From contig JAJPHI010000009.1 in assembly GCA_021325355.1 (NCBI GenBank), forward strand, positions 248,001-312,000: a DNA stretch of 64,000 nucleotides, written 5' to 3'. The notes below the pieces were generated by a model, which made no database searches, was not told the origin of the DNA, and worked only from the letters and a program-made list of their open reading frames with translations. Shown piece after piece: positions 55,947 to 64,000 of this stretch. The DNA comes from Pseudomonadota bacterium. GTDB lineage: Bacteria; Desulfobacterota; Binatia; Binatales; Binataceae. The translations under genes and the position numbers were made by a program. How positions within the stretch are numbered: the first letter of the stretch is position 1; every line of letters starts with the position of its first letter.

Positions 55947-56357
55947 TCAAGCGGGTCGCGGCTCGAGCACCATCTGCGTCTGGGTCACGATCGCGAGCAG
56001 GCGACCATTGGGACCGACGATTCGGGTCTGCCAGACCATCGTGCGCTTCCCGCGATGGATCGGCGTGCACTCGCCGACGACCGTCGTTCCGACCGGTGCC
56101 GGAGCGAGAAAGTTGGTTTTCGATTCGAGCGTTGTCGTGCCTGCGCCGGCCGGCAGATTGAGGACCGTCGCATAGGCGCCGAGCGAATCCGCCAGCGCCA
56201 TCAGCGCCCCACCGTGCAAGACCGCCGGGCTCGTACAGAGATCGTCGCGGACCAGCATCTCGCCGCACACCCGTTGCGGATCGGCGGCGGTCAGGCGGAT
56301 GCCGAGCGTCCGGGCAAACGGTACCTGCTGTCTCTCAAGTTCTTCGAGCGCATTCAT
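55947..56357 (-). CDS. PaaI-type hotdog thioesterase
   Basis: A 136-residue hotdog-fold protein. The motif AVLHGGALMALADSLGAYAT and the strand TTLESKTNFLAPAPVGTTV are typical of the PaaI/YdiI group, which hydrolyses acyl-CoA or phenylacetyl-type CoA thioesters. The ORF track starts at a TTG; the ATG at 56357 (MNALEELERQ) is preferred. The downstream acyl-CoA genes suggest a shared catabolic role. Confidence 0.86.
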   Translation of the reverse strand: MNALEELERQQVPFARTLGIRLTAADPQRVCGEMLVRDDLCTSPAVLHGGALMALADSLGAYATVLNLPAGAGTTTLESKTNFLAPAPVGTTVVGECTPIHRGKRTMVWQTRIVGPNGRLLAIVTQTQMVLEPRPA

Positions 56358-56502
56358 CCTGGATTCCGTAATCAAGGGTCCGTGTCTCAGGTGAAACTAG
56401 ACTGATGGATGGGCGCTGACAACCCCATCCGGGGTCGCGGCGCAGGCGGCGCGATCGCGTGCGGCGAATAGCGCGAAGCTCGCCAGATGCCCACGCGTCG
56501 TC

Positions 56503-57378
56503 TCAGCCTGGCGCCAGGGCTTCGATGACGCGCATATCGGGAAGCCGGCCGCCATCGGCGCTGAGCGGTACCAGATAGACATGATCGGCGCCGGCCTCGC
56601 GATGGGCTGCGATACGCGCGCTGAGGACTTCCCGGTCGCCCCACGCGATAACGGTATCGAGCAGCCAATCGCTGCCGCCGCCGCGCATATCGTCGGCGGT
56701 AAAGCCGAGGTCGCGGAAGTGTCGCTGGTAGGGCGGCGCGCTCATGTAGAAGTGCATGAAGGCGCGGAGCGCCGCGCGCGCCTTGTGGGCGTCGCTCTCG
56801 AGCATCACCATCTGCTGGGCGAGCAGCCACTTGCCGGGCAGCGCCTGCCGCATCCGCGCGATCATTGCGGGCGGCGTGAGCGCCGTGATCACCCCGGCAC
56901 TGGCTTCCGCCGCGAGCCGCATCATGCGCGGTCTAAGCCCCGCCAGCACCACGGGCGGCTCCTCTGCCGGCGGCGGCGCCTTGTAGGGCGCGGTCTTCAT
57001 GCGTTCGAGGTAGTCGCGCACGAACTCGACCGGCTTCGCGTAGGGCAGGCCGTTGCGAAGCATGAAGGGCCCGGCGCTGACGCCCAAACCGAGAATAAAG
57101 CGACCATCGAAGAGTTCGGCGAGATTGCGCGCGGCGGCGGCGGTCGCCTGCGGTTCACGCTTCCAGACGTTGGCGATCGCGGTGCCGACGAGGATCCGGT
57201 CGGTGGCCGCGAGCAGCCGAGTCGCCATTACGAAGGGATCGCGGCCGAAGGTCTCGGGCAGCCACAGGACCGAATAACCCAGGCGCTCGACGCGCCGCGC
57301 GAAGTCCACGCTCTCGGTCGCGGTCATGGTATCGACGTAGGCGAGGATGCCGAGTTTGGACAGCTCCATCGTTTGCAT
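56503..57378 (-). CDS. LLM-class flavin-dependent oxidoreductase, possibly F420-type
   Basis: A 291-residue luciferase-like barrel. It has the N-terminal LGILAYVDTMTATESVDFAR, RVERLGYSVLWLPETFGRDPF and FILGLGVSAGPFMLRNGLPY, the pattern of TIGR-type F420-dependent members. The F420 preference is inference. It starts at the ATG at 57378, one codon after the ORF-track TTG. It lies 15 nt from the next gene and probably shares an operon with it. Confidence 0.84.
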   Translation of the reverse strand: MQTMELSKLGILAYVDTMTATESVDFARRVERLGYSVLWLPETFGRDPFVMATRLLAATDRILVGTAIANVWKREPQATAAAARNLAELFDGRFILGLGVSAGPFMLRNGLPYAKPVEFVRDYLERMKTAPYKAPPPAEEPPVVLAGLRPRMMRLAAEASAGVITALTPPAMIARMRQALPGKWLLAQQMVMLESDAHKARAALRAFMHFYMSAPPYQRHFRDLGFTADDMRGGGSDWLLDTVIAWGDREVLSARIAAHREAGADHVYLVPLSADGGRLPDMRVIEALAPG

Positions 57379-57393
57379 CAATCCCCTGTCGCC

Positions 57394-58173
57394 CTAGCGA
57401 CCTCTGAAGACCGGCGTGCGTTTTTCGTTGAAGGCGCGGATAGCTTCGCGCGTGTCCTCGGTGGCGAGCATCTGGTAGATGGTGCGCACTTCATTCTCGA
57501 TCTGGGTTTCGAGGGTCTCGACGCAACCCTGATGCATCAGGCGCTTGGCTGCGGCAAAGGCCTGGGTGGCGCCCTGCGCCAGCTCCGCGGCCATCGCGTG
57601 GGCGGCGCGCGGCAGTTCGGCGTCGGCAACCACGCGATTCGCGATACCCCAGTCGAGCGCCTCCTGCGCCGTGAGCGTGCGATTGAGATAGGCCAGCTCG
57701 AGCGCGCGGCCGAGGCCGATGCGGCGCGGCAGGAAGTAGGTCGTGGTGCTGTCAGGCGAGAGACCGCGGCGGGTAAAGGCCATGATAAAGCGGGCCGATT
57801 CGGCGGCGATCATCAGGTCGCAGGCGCACGCGAGACCCATCCCGCCGCCCGCCGCCGTGCCGTTGACGACGCTGATTACCGGAAACGGCGCGCGCACGAT
57901 CTTCGAGGCGGCGACATGAATGAAACTCACGCCGGTCTTGAGCTCGTCGGCGGGCGTGAAGATCGCGCGCAGGTCGGCGCCGGCGCAGAAGAAGCGTCCG
58001 TTGCCGGTAAGGATGAGGGCACGGACTTCGCGGTTCTCCTCTGATCGCACCAGTGCATCGACGAGCTCGCGCGACGTATGCTCATCGATCGCGTTGGCCG
58101 CGTCGGGGCGGTTGAAGGTGATGGTCGCGACGTTGTCGCGCAGGTCGTACCTGATAGAGCGGTAATCCGGCAT
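57394..58173 (-). CDS. Crotonase-family enzyme, PaaG-like
   Basis: A 259-residue enoyl-CoA hydratase/isomerase fold. Oxyanion-hole segments are FFCAGADL and NGTAAGGGMGLACACD. The usual catalytic Glu pair of classical hydratases is not seen; the matching region reads RRGLSPDSTTTYFLPRRIG, with Asp, as in the PaaG isomerases. This suggests isomerase or ring-epoxide chemistry rather than simple hydration. It lies between the LLM and CoA-transferase genes on the same strand. Confidence 0.88.
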   Translation of the reverse strand: MPDYRSIRYDLRDNVATITFNRPDAANAIDEHTSRELVDALVRSEENREVRALILTGNGRFFCAGADLRAIFTPADELKTGVSFIHVAASKIVRAPFPVISVVNGTAAGGGMGLACACDLMIAAESARFIMAFTRRGLSPDSTTTYFLPRRIGLGRALELAYLNRTLTAQEALDWGIANRVVADAELPRAAHAMAAELAQGATQAFAAAKRLMHQGCVETLETQIENEVRTIYQMLATEDTREAIRAFNEKRTPVFRGR

Positions 58174-58185
58174 CGCGATGTCTCC

Positions 58186-59409
58186 TCAGCGGGGCAAGCT
58201 CCGCAGCACGCCGCTACGTTCGAGTTCGGCGATTTGTGCAGGCGTATAGCCGAGATAGTCGGTGAGAATCCGGCCGTTATGCTCGCCGAGCAGCGGCGCC
58301 TGCAGGTCGAGACGGCGCGGGAAGGAGGAGAAACGCAGCGGGAAGCCCGGGATCTGCATCTCGCCGAGCAGGCGATCGTGCACGGTCTGAACGGTCTCGC
58401 GCTCGACCAGATGCGGATGGCGCATCGCTTTCTCGACACTCAGGACGGGCGCCTGGGGAATCCGCGCGCCGCGCAGCAGCTCGCTGGCAGCCTCGTCGCT
58501 GGGCAGCGTCTGCAGCCATTGTTCGATAATCCTGACGACCTCGTCGCGATTCTTAAGGCGCGCCGGATTATCGACAAAGCGCGGGTCGGCGGCGAGCTCC
58601 GGCCGGCCCATCAGTTCGCAGAGCTTCGCCCAGTGATGGTCGAGCCAGGCGAAGATGAAGAGGTAACCGTCGCGCGCCTTGAACATCCCGGCCGGACAGA
58701 GGATCGCGTAATGGAGCCCCGTGCGAACCGGTTTGGCCGCGCCGGCGCTGGCGCTGAGCGCCTGCACCCAGACATCGTGGTAATGGAAGTAGGCATCGAC
58801 CAGCGAGATATCGAGATACTGCCCTTCGCCGGTGCGCTCGCGATAGAGCAGGGCACAGGCGACGGCGGCGAGTCCGTGCACGCCGGTCGAAACGTCACCG
58901 ATCGCGAGCATCGGCGGGAAATGCGCGCCGCCCTCTTCGCCGCTGAGTGAAGTCACGCCGGCGTAAGCCTGGCCGATAAAATCGTAGCCCGGATCATTGG
59001 CGAGCGGACCGGACTGCCCGAAGGTCGAAACCGAGCACATGACGATTTTCGGATTGAGACCGCGCACGGTCGCGTAGTCGAAGCCCATCCGGGCGATGAC
59101 GCCCGGGGCAAAATTCTCGACCAGGACATCGACCTTGGGAATCAGATCGCGCACGATGCGTTTGCCCTCTTCCGTGCGGACATCGACGCAGAGGCTTTGT
59201 TTGCCGCGGTTTTGCTGAACGAAGTAGCCGCTGCGTTCGTTTTTCATGAAGGGCATCGCGCGCGAGCGATCGCCGTCCGGGGCGATCTCAACCTTGATTA
59301 TTTCGGCGCCCATCTCGGCCATCAGCTTGGTTACCGTGGGTCCGGCGACAAACTGGGTAAAATCGAGAACCTTGTAGCCGTCGAGCACATGGCGCTGTCC
59401 GTTGAGCAT
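58186..59409 (-). CDS. Family III CoA-transferase (CaiB/BaiF)
   Basis: A 407-residue CoA-transferase moving CoA between carboxylic acids. The start VLDGYKVLDFTQFVAGPTVT, the segment VENFAPGVIARMGFDYATVR and GDVSTGVHGLAAVACALLYR, with the catalytic Asp, are all typical. The start is the ATG at 59409 with GGAGGAA 6 nt upstream. Substrate unknown. It lies 12 nt upstream of the crotonase gene and would activate the acid for it. Confidence 0.92.
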   Translation of the reverse strand: MLNGQRHVLDGYKVLDFTQFVAGPTVTKLMAEMGAEIIKVEIAPDGDRSRAMPFMKNERSGYFVQQNRGKQSLCVDVRTEEGKRIVRDLIPKVDVLVENFAPGVIARMGFDYATVRGLNPKIVMCSVSTFGQSGPLANDPGYDFIGQAYAGVTSLSGEEGGAHFPPMLAIGDVSTGVHGLAAVACALLYRERTGEGQYLDISLVDAYFHYHDVWVQALSASAGAAKPVRTGLHYAILCPAGMFKARDGYLFIFAWLDHHWAKLCELMGRPELAADPRFVDNPARLKNRDEVVRIIEQWLQTLPSDEAASELLRGARIPQAPVLSVEKAMRHPHLVERETVQTVHDRLLGEMQIPGFPLRFSSFPRRLDLQAPLLGEHNGRILTDYLGYTPAQIAELERSGVLRSLPR

Positions 59410-59605
59410 CGCGATTCCTCCGCAGGGTAAGCCGGCCCATTTGTAACGCACCCGGACCGGCTCCTGCCAGCGATCGGCTGCCGCGCATCAGAGGCGAGCG
59501 GCCTCGATGAAGGCCGTCGATCGCCCGTGTAGCCCGCTCGCGCTTGAGCGACGGCCGCGCCTGGGGCGAGCCGTCCGGATCAAGCGATCGCGCGCGCCGC
59601 CGCGT
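59410..59605. other. Gene-free spacer between SDR and CoA-transferase genes
   Basis: A 196-nt interval with only shadow ORFs on the plus strand. No promoter or terminator was recognised. Confidence 0.4.
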
Positions 59606-60376
59606 TCAGAGGTTCGAGCGCCCCTGCGCGCCGTCCACGGGAAGGCACGCGCCGGTTATCCAACTGGCGCGCGGCGAGGCCAGCATCACCACCGCGTATG
59701 CGACCTCTTCGGGACGGCCCAGTCGTCCGGCGGGAAACTCATGGGCGAGAAAGTCCTTCTCGAACTCCGGATTGGCCTTGAAGATATTCTCCCAGGTGCC
59801 GCCGGGGTAGAGAATCGAGCCTGGGGCGACCGCGTTGACCCGCACACCTTTGCTTGCGAGTTCGCGTGCGAGGCCCTTGGTGAGAGAAATCATCGCCGCC
59901 TTCGAGGCGTTGTAGCTGAGCGGTCCACCGGCCTCGCGGCCGTAGATTGAGCTGATATTGATGATCGCGCCGCCGCCGCGCTTTTCCATCTCGGCCGCGC
60001 ACAATCGCGAGAGCCGAACGGCCGAGAAAAAGTTCAGCTCGAAGGCGTCGTCCCAGGCATGATCGTCGAGCTGAGCCAGAAGACCGACGCGAGCGCCGCC
60101 GGCATTATTAACCAGAATATCGATCGCGCCGAAACGTTTGACCGTATCCGCTACCAGGGACGCCATCGCCGAGCCGTCGGTGACATCGGCCGCCCGCGTC
60201 AGAACGTCGGCGCCGGCGGCGCGCAGCGCGGCGGCCGCCTCTTCGAGCGGGCCGGCGCTGCGTGCGCAGAGGCTCAGCGCGACGCCTTCCTGGGCGAGCG
60301 CCTGCGCCATCGCGCGGCCGAGACCGCGGCTCCCTCCGGTAACGATTGCCACTTTACCCTTAAGATCGAGATCCAT
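59606..60376 (-). CDS. Short-chain dehydrogenase/reductase
   Basis: A 256-residue classical SDR. The Rossmann motif TGGSRGLGRAMAQAL, the NNAG segment LVNNAGGARVG and the catalytic Ser-Tyr-x3-Lys (SSIYGREAGGPLSYNASK) are present. The start is the ATG at 60376, with GGGAG 6 nt upstream. It may oxidise a hydroxyacyl-CoA made by the downstream crotonase. A 3-oxoacyl reductase role is equally possible. Confidence 0.92.
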   Translation of the reverse strand: MDLDLKGKVAIVTGGSRGLGRAMAQALAQEGVALSLCARSAGPLEEAAAALRAAGADVLTRAADVTDGSAMASLVADTVKRFGAIDILVNNAGGARVGLLAQLDDHAWDDAFELNFFSAVRLSRLCAAEMEKRGGGAIINISSIYGREAGGPLSYNASKAAMISLTKGLARELASKGVRVNAVAPGSILYPGGTWENIFKANPEFEKDFLAHEFPAGRLGRPEEVAYAVVMLASPRASWITGACLPVDGAQGRSNL

Positions 60377-60441
60377 CCCGTGCTCCCGTTGCGTTTTGCG
60401 ACACGCACCCTGCACTCACCGTCCGCGCGGTCATTCGGCGG

Positions 60442-60470
60442 TTGACAGTTCAGACAGGCGGCCCTATCCT
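60442..60470 (+). promoter_or_regulatory. Sigma70 promoter of rpsU
   Basis: TTGACA (60442-60447), a 17-nt spacer and TATCCT (60465-60470) lie 32 nt before the rpsU ATG. The -35 is consensus and the spacing ideal. Confidence 0.8.
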
Positions 60471-60502
60471 CGAACTCTTAAAGTCGGTTGTAAAGGAGGA
60501 GT

Positions 60503-60700
60503 ATGGAAATTCGGGTCGAAGGGTCGCTCGACCAGGCGATGCGCGTGCTTAAGCGCAAACTCGCCAAAGAAGGCGTCTTCAAAGAGATGAAAAAGCGGGC
60601 TTTCTACGAGAAGCCCAGTGTTCGACGCAAGCGCAAACGCACCGAGGCACAACGCCGCCGGCGCAAGGAACAACGGCGCCGTCGCGCTTCAGCAATGTAG
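60503..60700 (+). CDS. rpsU: 30S ribosomal protein S21
   Basis: A 65-residue bS21 that helps start mRNA base-pairing with 16S rRNA. It has LDQAMRVLKRKLAKEGVFKE and a very basic tail (KRKRTEAQRRRRKEQRRRR). A strong AAAGGAGG lies just upstream. It stands alone on the plus strand with its own promoter. The minus-strand ORF here is a shadow. Confidence 0.96.
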   Translation: MEIRVEGSLDQAMRVLKRKLAKEGVFKEMKKRAFYEKPSVRRKRKRTEAQRRRRKEQRRRRASAM

Positions 60701-60706
60701 CATTAC

Positions 60707-60722
60707 GCAAGCTGACGCTTGC
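60707..60722. terminator. Possible weak terminator after rpsU
   Basis: GCAAGC-TGAC-GCTTGC is a perfect 6-bp stem with a tetraloop, 6 nt after the rpsU stop, followed by CGTTTAT. The stem is short, so termination may be partial, and it could serve both strands. Confidence 0.4.
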
Positions 60723-60763
60723 CGTTTATCTGGTGTAGGAAAAATCCGATCCGGTTGCGCGTC

Positions 60764-61453
60764 TCAAGTGAGCGGGCGCCAGGCAAACGTCACCAGATCA
60801 CCGCGCACATAACAGTCCAGCTTGAAATGAGGGAGACCGAATGCCGCCCTGAGGCGACGGAACTCCTCGACCAGGCGCCGCAGATGCTGCGCCACTTCCG
60901 CTTCCACGGCCGTATCGGCTGGGCTCCGACTGAGCCGGCGCGCTTCGCTGAGGTTCAACGAAACGCATCCCGGCGCCGTATGGGCCGCCACCGCCTCACG
61001 ACCAAAATCGATGCGCGAGCAGGCCAGACAAAGGGCGACCGGATTGTCGTCCGCAACGGTCGTCGAGACAAAGGCCGACAGGCGGACCGAACAATCCTGC
61101 CAGGACTGCTGCGCGCGACGGGTCGAGTAGCGACGGATGGCCCGTGCCAGTTTGCTCAGGGTCACCTCGTCGGCATGTTCGGCAAGGCTCAGGACAGCGT
61201 CGTCGGAATCCTTCAGAACAGCGCCCAGTTGTTCGGCGATAAATTCACGCAGATTAATCGGGAGGCGGCATTCGAGCTGAACGGATCGGGGTCTGATGGT
61301 CTTCGGCGGGGAGCCGGAGGTGCTTCGAGGATAACTTCGGAGCGTCGCCGACGCGCGAGGGGTCGCAGAGCTCGTGAGTGTCGAGCGCGCTGCCCGCACG
61401 CCCCTTTCAACCACAGGTCCCGTCCGCAATATCTGTCCTCCGGCTGAGGTCAC
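60764..61453 (-). CDS. Hypothetical protein (doubtful)
   Basis: A 229-codon ORF starting from GTG. The C-terminal two thirds look protein-like (helical, with charged and hydrophobic alternation, ending KLDCYVRGDLVTFAWRPLT). The first 55 residues are Ser/Thr/Arg/Pro-rich and may not be translated. No family is recognised, no Shine-Dalgarno is clear and a plus-strand ORF overlaps fully. It lies between rpsU and the FAD enzyme gene. Confidence 0.45.
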   Translation of the reverse strand: MTSAGGQILRTGPVVERGVRAARSTLTSSATPRASATLRSYPRSTSGSPPKTIRPRSVQLECRLPINLREFIAEQLGAVLKDSDDAVLSLAEHADEVTLSKLARAIRRYSTRRAQQSWQDCSVRLSAFVSTTVADDNPVALCLACSRIDFGREAVAAHTAPGCVSLNLSEARRLSRSPADTAVEAEVAQHLRRLVEEFRRLRAAFGLPHFKLDCYVRGDLVTFAWRPLT

Positions 61454-61688
61454 CCGTCATGACTTGCGCGACCAGCAGCAGTGCACCGGGAAGTTAGCCG
61501 ATTGTTATCTGGCCGAAGCCAGTACGTTAACAACGTTCCCCACGATCTTCCTCGGCTTTTCCTAGTCCCTATTTAGCGCGCCTGCAAGAGCGCGGCAATC
61601 CCGAAAGCTGTGATCGTGTATTTCGGACCTGCGCAAGCCATTTCAAAATCGTCGGCGTCAATCTCAGCGCCGCCGCGTTAGCTTCAAA
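61454..61688. other. Gene-free region upstream of the hypothetical ORF
   Basis: About 235 nt, less GC-rich than its surroundings. No convincing gene, RNA or terminator was seen. Confidence 0.4.
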
Positions 61689-63050
61689 TTACGCGTCGTT
61701 GCCCTGCATAAGCGCTAACACGCGATTACTCAACGGTGGCTGCCAGAGCGCGGAGAGCGGTCTCATCAGTTGGAAGACCTCCACGACCAGGCGCTGCACC
61801 TCGGGATCCTGCACCTGCAGCGCGTCGAGCGCGAGAAAATAGCGCGCGCCCTGCTCCATCCCCGGAGGACGCTCGCCGCGGGTCTGCGGATAGGCAAAAT
61901 CAAAGTTGGCCGCGAGCGTCCACGGCGTCGCGATTACGTCGGCGGCCCGGGCGAAATAAGCGCTCGCGAGATCCTCGAGTGCGGCGCTCCGCTCGGCGCG
62001 CTCGCGCAGAAGGGTTTGGAGGACGCGCGCCTGCAGCCCCGCCGACGTCATCCCTTGCCCATAGACCGGATTGAAGCTGCAGATGGCGTCACCCACCAGC
62101 AGAAACCGCGCGGGAAATCGCGGCATCCGCTCGTAGTGGCGCAGGATGCTCGAGGGAAAACGATGCTGGCTGATGTCGGCGATTCGTTCGGCGTCCCTGA
62201 TCAATTCGTACAACGCGGGCGAAGGCAACGAACGGGCAAACTCCATGAAGCCGTCGGGATCGGTCGGCGGATAGTCGCCGAACCGTCCGGCGAGGCTCAC
62301 GTGCCAGACGCCGTTTTCGATCTCGAACAAGCCGCCGCCGCGCACGTTCGGCGGCGGCGCGCCGAAGAGGATGATCGGCTCGACCTGCGGCGCGTCGGCG
62401 GGTTTGCGAAAGCGCGTGCTGGTATAGGCGAAGTCAACCTCGATCGTGGTCACTTCGGGCGGCGCGAAGCCCATCTCGCCGAGCCATCGGGGGGCGCGCG
62501 AGCCGCGGCCGCCGGCGTCGATTACCAGATCGGCAGGCACCTCGCGCGTAGCTCCGTCAGGACCGACACGCAGGCCGGTGACGCTGCCGTCGCGATGAGC
62601 CAGCGCTTCGACAATGGCGCCCTGCTCCAGGCGGACGTTGGCCAACTCGAGGGTGCGCTTGCGCAGCAGATACTCGAGCAGGCCGCGGCTCATGACGTGG
62701 CCGCCGAAGCCGAGGTCGCGGGGTTCGCGTATCGACCCGGTCAGGCTGTAGCTCTTGCCGTCAGCGCGGTACCAAACGGCGTCGCGGCCGGCGCGCCAGC
62801 GAATGGCGCCGAGTTGTTCGAGTTCCGCGCCGAAGCCCGGGAAGAACTCGGAGATGATCTGCTCGCCGCCGTAAAGCAGGGCATGAACGTGATTACCCTG
62901 CGGCGTGGATTTGTGGATGACGGGACGGTCTTCGAGCTGATCACGCTCGAAGATGGTGACCTGCTCGAAGAATTCGCTCAGCACCCGCGCCGCCATCAGG
63001 CCTGCGATACTGCCGCCGACAACGGCGGCATGAGCCCCCAATCTGGTCAT
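61689..63050 (-). CDS. FAD-dependent monooxygenase-like protein (LasC-like epoxidase group)
   Basis: A 453-residue flavoprotein of the PHBH/squalene-epoxidase-type fold. The FAD motif AAVVGGSIAGLMAARVL is at the N-terminus, and RFLLVGDAICSFNPVYGQGM is the second FAD-binding motif; the FNPVYGQGM form resembles LasC-type epoxidases and their relatives. The start is the ATG at 63050, with GGGGGA upstream; the ORF track begins 4 codons earlier. Substrate unknown. It is co-directional with asnS but no functional link is evident. Confidence 0.86.
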   Translation of the reverse strand: MTRLGAHAAVVGGSIAGLMAARVLSEFFEQVTIFERDQLEDRPVIHKSTPQGNHVHALLYGGEQIISEFFPGFGAELEQLGAIRWRAGRDAVWYRADGKSYSLTGSIREPRDLGFGGHVMSRGLLEYLLRKRTLELANVRLEQGAIVEALAHRDGSVTGLRVGPDGATREVPADLVIDAGGRGSRAPRWLGEMGFAPPEVTTIEVDFAYTSTRFRKPADAPQVEPIILFGAPPPNVRGGGLFEIENGVWHVSLAGRFGDYPPTDPDGFMEFARSLPSPALYELIRDAERIADISQHRFPSSILRHYERMPRFPARFLLVGDAICSFNPVYGQGMTSAGLQARVLQTLLRERAERSAALEDLASAYFARAADVIATPWTLAANFDFAYPQTRGERPPGMEQGARYFLALDALQVQDPEVQRLVVEVFQLMRPLSALWQPPLSNRVLALMQGNDA

Positions 63051-63107
63051 CGCTTCCCCCATTCGATCACGCCGCGTCGGTCTCGCGGCGCGCTCTATAC
63101 AACCACT

Positions 63108-64000
63108 TCATGGCGTCAGCCGTTCCATCATGCGCGGAAACGGAATCGCCTCGCGGATATGATGAATGCCGCAGCACCAAGCCACCATGCGCTCGATCCC
63201 CATGCCGAATCCGGCATGGGGCACCGATCCGTAACGGCGCAAATCGAGGTACCATTCGAAGGGCTCGAGCGGCAGTTGATGGTCGAGCATGCGCTGGCGC
63301 AGCGTGGCATAGTCGTCCTCGCGCTGGCCGCCGCCGATAATCTCGCCGTAACCCTCGGGGGCGAGCATATCGACACAGAGCGCCACCTCCGGCCGTTCCG
63401 GATCATGTTTCATGTAGAAGGCCTTGCACTCAGCCGGGTAGCGATGGACCAGGACGGGCGTCGCGAATTCACTGGACAGCGCGGTCTCCTCGTCGCCGCC
63501 GAGGTCGTCGCCCCACTTGACGGCGAAGCCTTTGGCCTGGAGCCGCGCGATAGCCTCGTCGTAGGTGATTCGCGGATAGGGCCTGGCGGCGGCGCGAGCG
63601 AGCCTTTCGATATCGCGCTCGAGGGTCTTCAATTCGGCGCCGCGGCGCTCGAGCACGCGCGTCAGGATGTAGGAGACGAACTCCTCGGCGAGATTCATAT
63701 CGTCGTCGAGATTGAAGTAGGCCACTTCCGGCTCGACCATCCAGAATTCCGTCAGGTGGCGGCGGGTCTTGGACTTTTCGGCGCGAAACGTCGGACCGAA
63801 GCAGTAAACCTTGCCAAAGGCGAGCGCGCCGGCCTCGGCATACAACTGTCCGCTTTGCGTCAGATAGGCTTTGCGATCGCCGAAGTAATCGATCTCGAAC
63901 AGATTGGTCGTACCCTCGCAGGAGGTAGGCGTCAGAATCGGCGAGTCGAACAGGATAAAGCCGCGTTGGTGGAGAAAGTCCCGGCAAGCCGCTTCGACTT
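63108..64000 (-). CDS. asnS: Asparaginyl-tRNA synthetase, 3' part
   Basis: About 296 C-terminal residues of a class II synthetase charging tRNA-Asn; the 5' end lies outside the window. Motif 2 is [20 protein letters not shown], and [11 protein letters not shown] favours AsnRS over AspRS. Motif 3 is [12 protein letters not shown]. The ORF-track start at 63845 is an internal TTG; the frame stays open to the window edge ([20 protein letters not shown]). Confidence 0.94.
   Translation of the reverse strand, partial: VEAACRDFLHQRGFILFDSPILTPTSCEGTTNLFEIDYFGDRKAYLTQSGQLYAEAGALAFGKVYCFGPTFRAEKSKTRRHLTEFWMVEPEVAYFNLDDDMNLAEEFVSYILTRVLERRGAELKTLERDIERLARAAARPYPRITYDEAIARLQAKGFAVKWGDDLGGDEETALSSEFATPVLVHRYPAECKAFYMKHDPERPEVALCVDMLAPEGYGEIIGGGQREDDYATLRQRMLDHQLPLEPFEWYLDLRRYGSVPHAGFGMGIERMVAWCCGIHHIREAIPFPRMMERLTP

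Noticed and set aside
59507-59950. Plus-strand ORFs over the SDR gene and its spacer
   Set aside because: Shadow frames of the SDR gene and its downstream spacer; no start signals or motifs.

Overview
The window is a GC-rich bacterial chromosome segment with no sign of plasmid, phage or insertion sequences. Nearly half of it is the main translation and transcription gene block, all on the minus strand. The flanks hold metal or copper efflux genes, LLM-type flavin oxidoreductases (one resembling F420-dependent members), a CaiB-type CoA-transferase and a PaaG-like crotonase, plus an ActE-like cytochrome c and a heme-oxygenase-like di-iron protein. That mix fits a soil or sediment lineage such as Binatota/Desulfobacterota-like or other deep proteobacteria-like groups. 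This placement is inference, because no marker was compared with a database.

Layout. 1-4.6 kb (+): the 3' end of a Cu+-type P1B ATPase, a heterodimeric ABC exporter pair and a flavin reductase. 4.8-7.5 kb (-): an NtaA/DszA-type monooxygenase, a PrxQ/Bcp peroxiredoxin and a heme-oxygenase-like di-iron protein. 7.6-13.1 kb (-): a complete tripartite heavy-metal RND efflux system (pump, lipoprotein adaptor, outer-membrane factor). 13.4-14.6 kb (-): a monoheme cytochrome c and a plastocyanin-like cupredoxin, closed by a clear intrinsic terminator. 14.8-17.4 kb (-): clpB. A perfect 22-bp palindrome containing the ParB centromere site parS lies just upstream of clpB and suggests that the window is near the replication origin. 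17.8-18.8 kb (+): a PAS-like/receiver protein. 18.8-21.7 kb (-): the tldD-pmbA protease pair.

21.7-54.9 kb (-): one collinear array read from 54.9 down to 21.7 kb: tRNA-Thr, tRNA-Tyr, tRNA-Gly, tRNA-Thr, rpmG, tRNA-Trp, secE, nusG, rplKAJL, rpoBC, rpsL, rpsG, fusA, tuf, then the S10, spc and alpha operons to rplQ. It begins with a near-consensus sigma70 promoter (TTGACA-N17-TATCTA) and ends with a strong intrinsic terminator after rplQ. Many genes overlap by 1-14 nt, which implies translational coupling. Several products have unusual parts: an EF-Tu with a four-cysteine insert, N-terminally extended L5 and S11, and an L30 with a long C-terminal tail.

55-64 kb: rlmB, then a minus-strand set that looks like acyl-CoA catabolism (hotdog thioesterase, LLM oxidoreductase, PaaG-like crotonase, CaiB-type CoA-transferase, SDR). 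Next come rpsU on the plus strand with its own near-consensus promoter, a doubtful hypothetical ORF, a LasC-like FAD monooxygenase and the 3' part of asnS, which runs off the window.

I found no obviously new multi-gene system. The best leads are the parS site, the EF-Tu cysteine insert, the di-iron protein beside a peroxidase and a metal efflux pump, and the direct repeat upstream of the cupredoxin gene.
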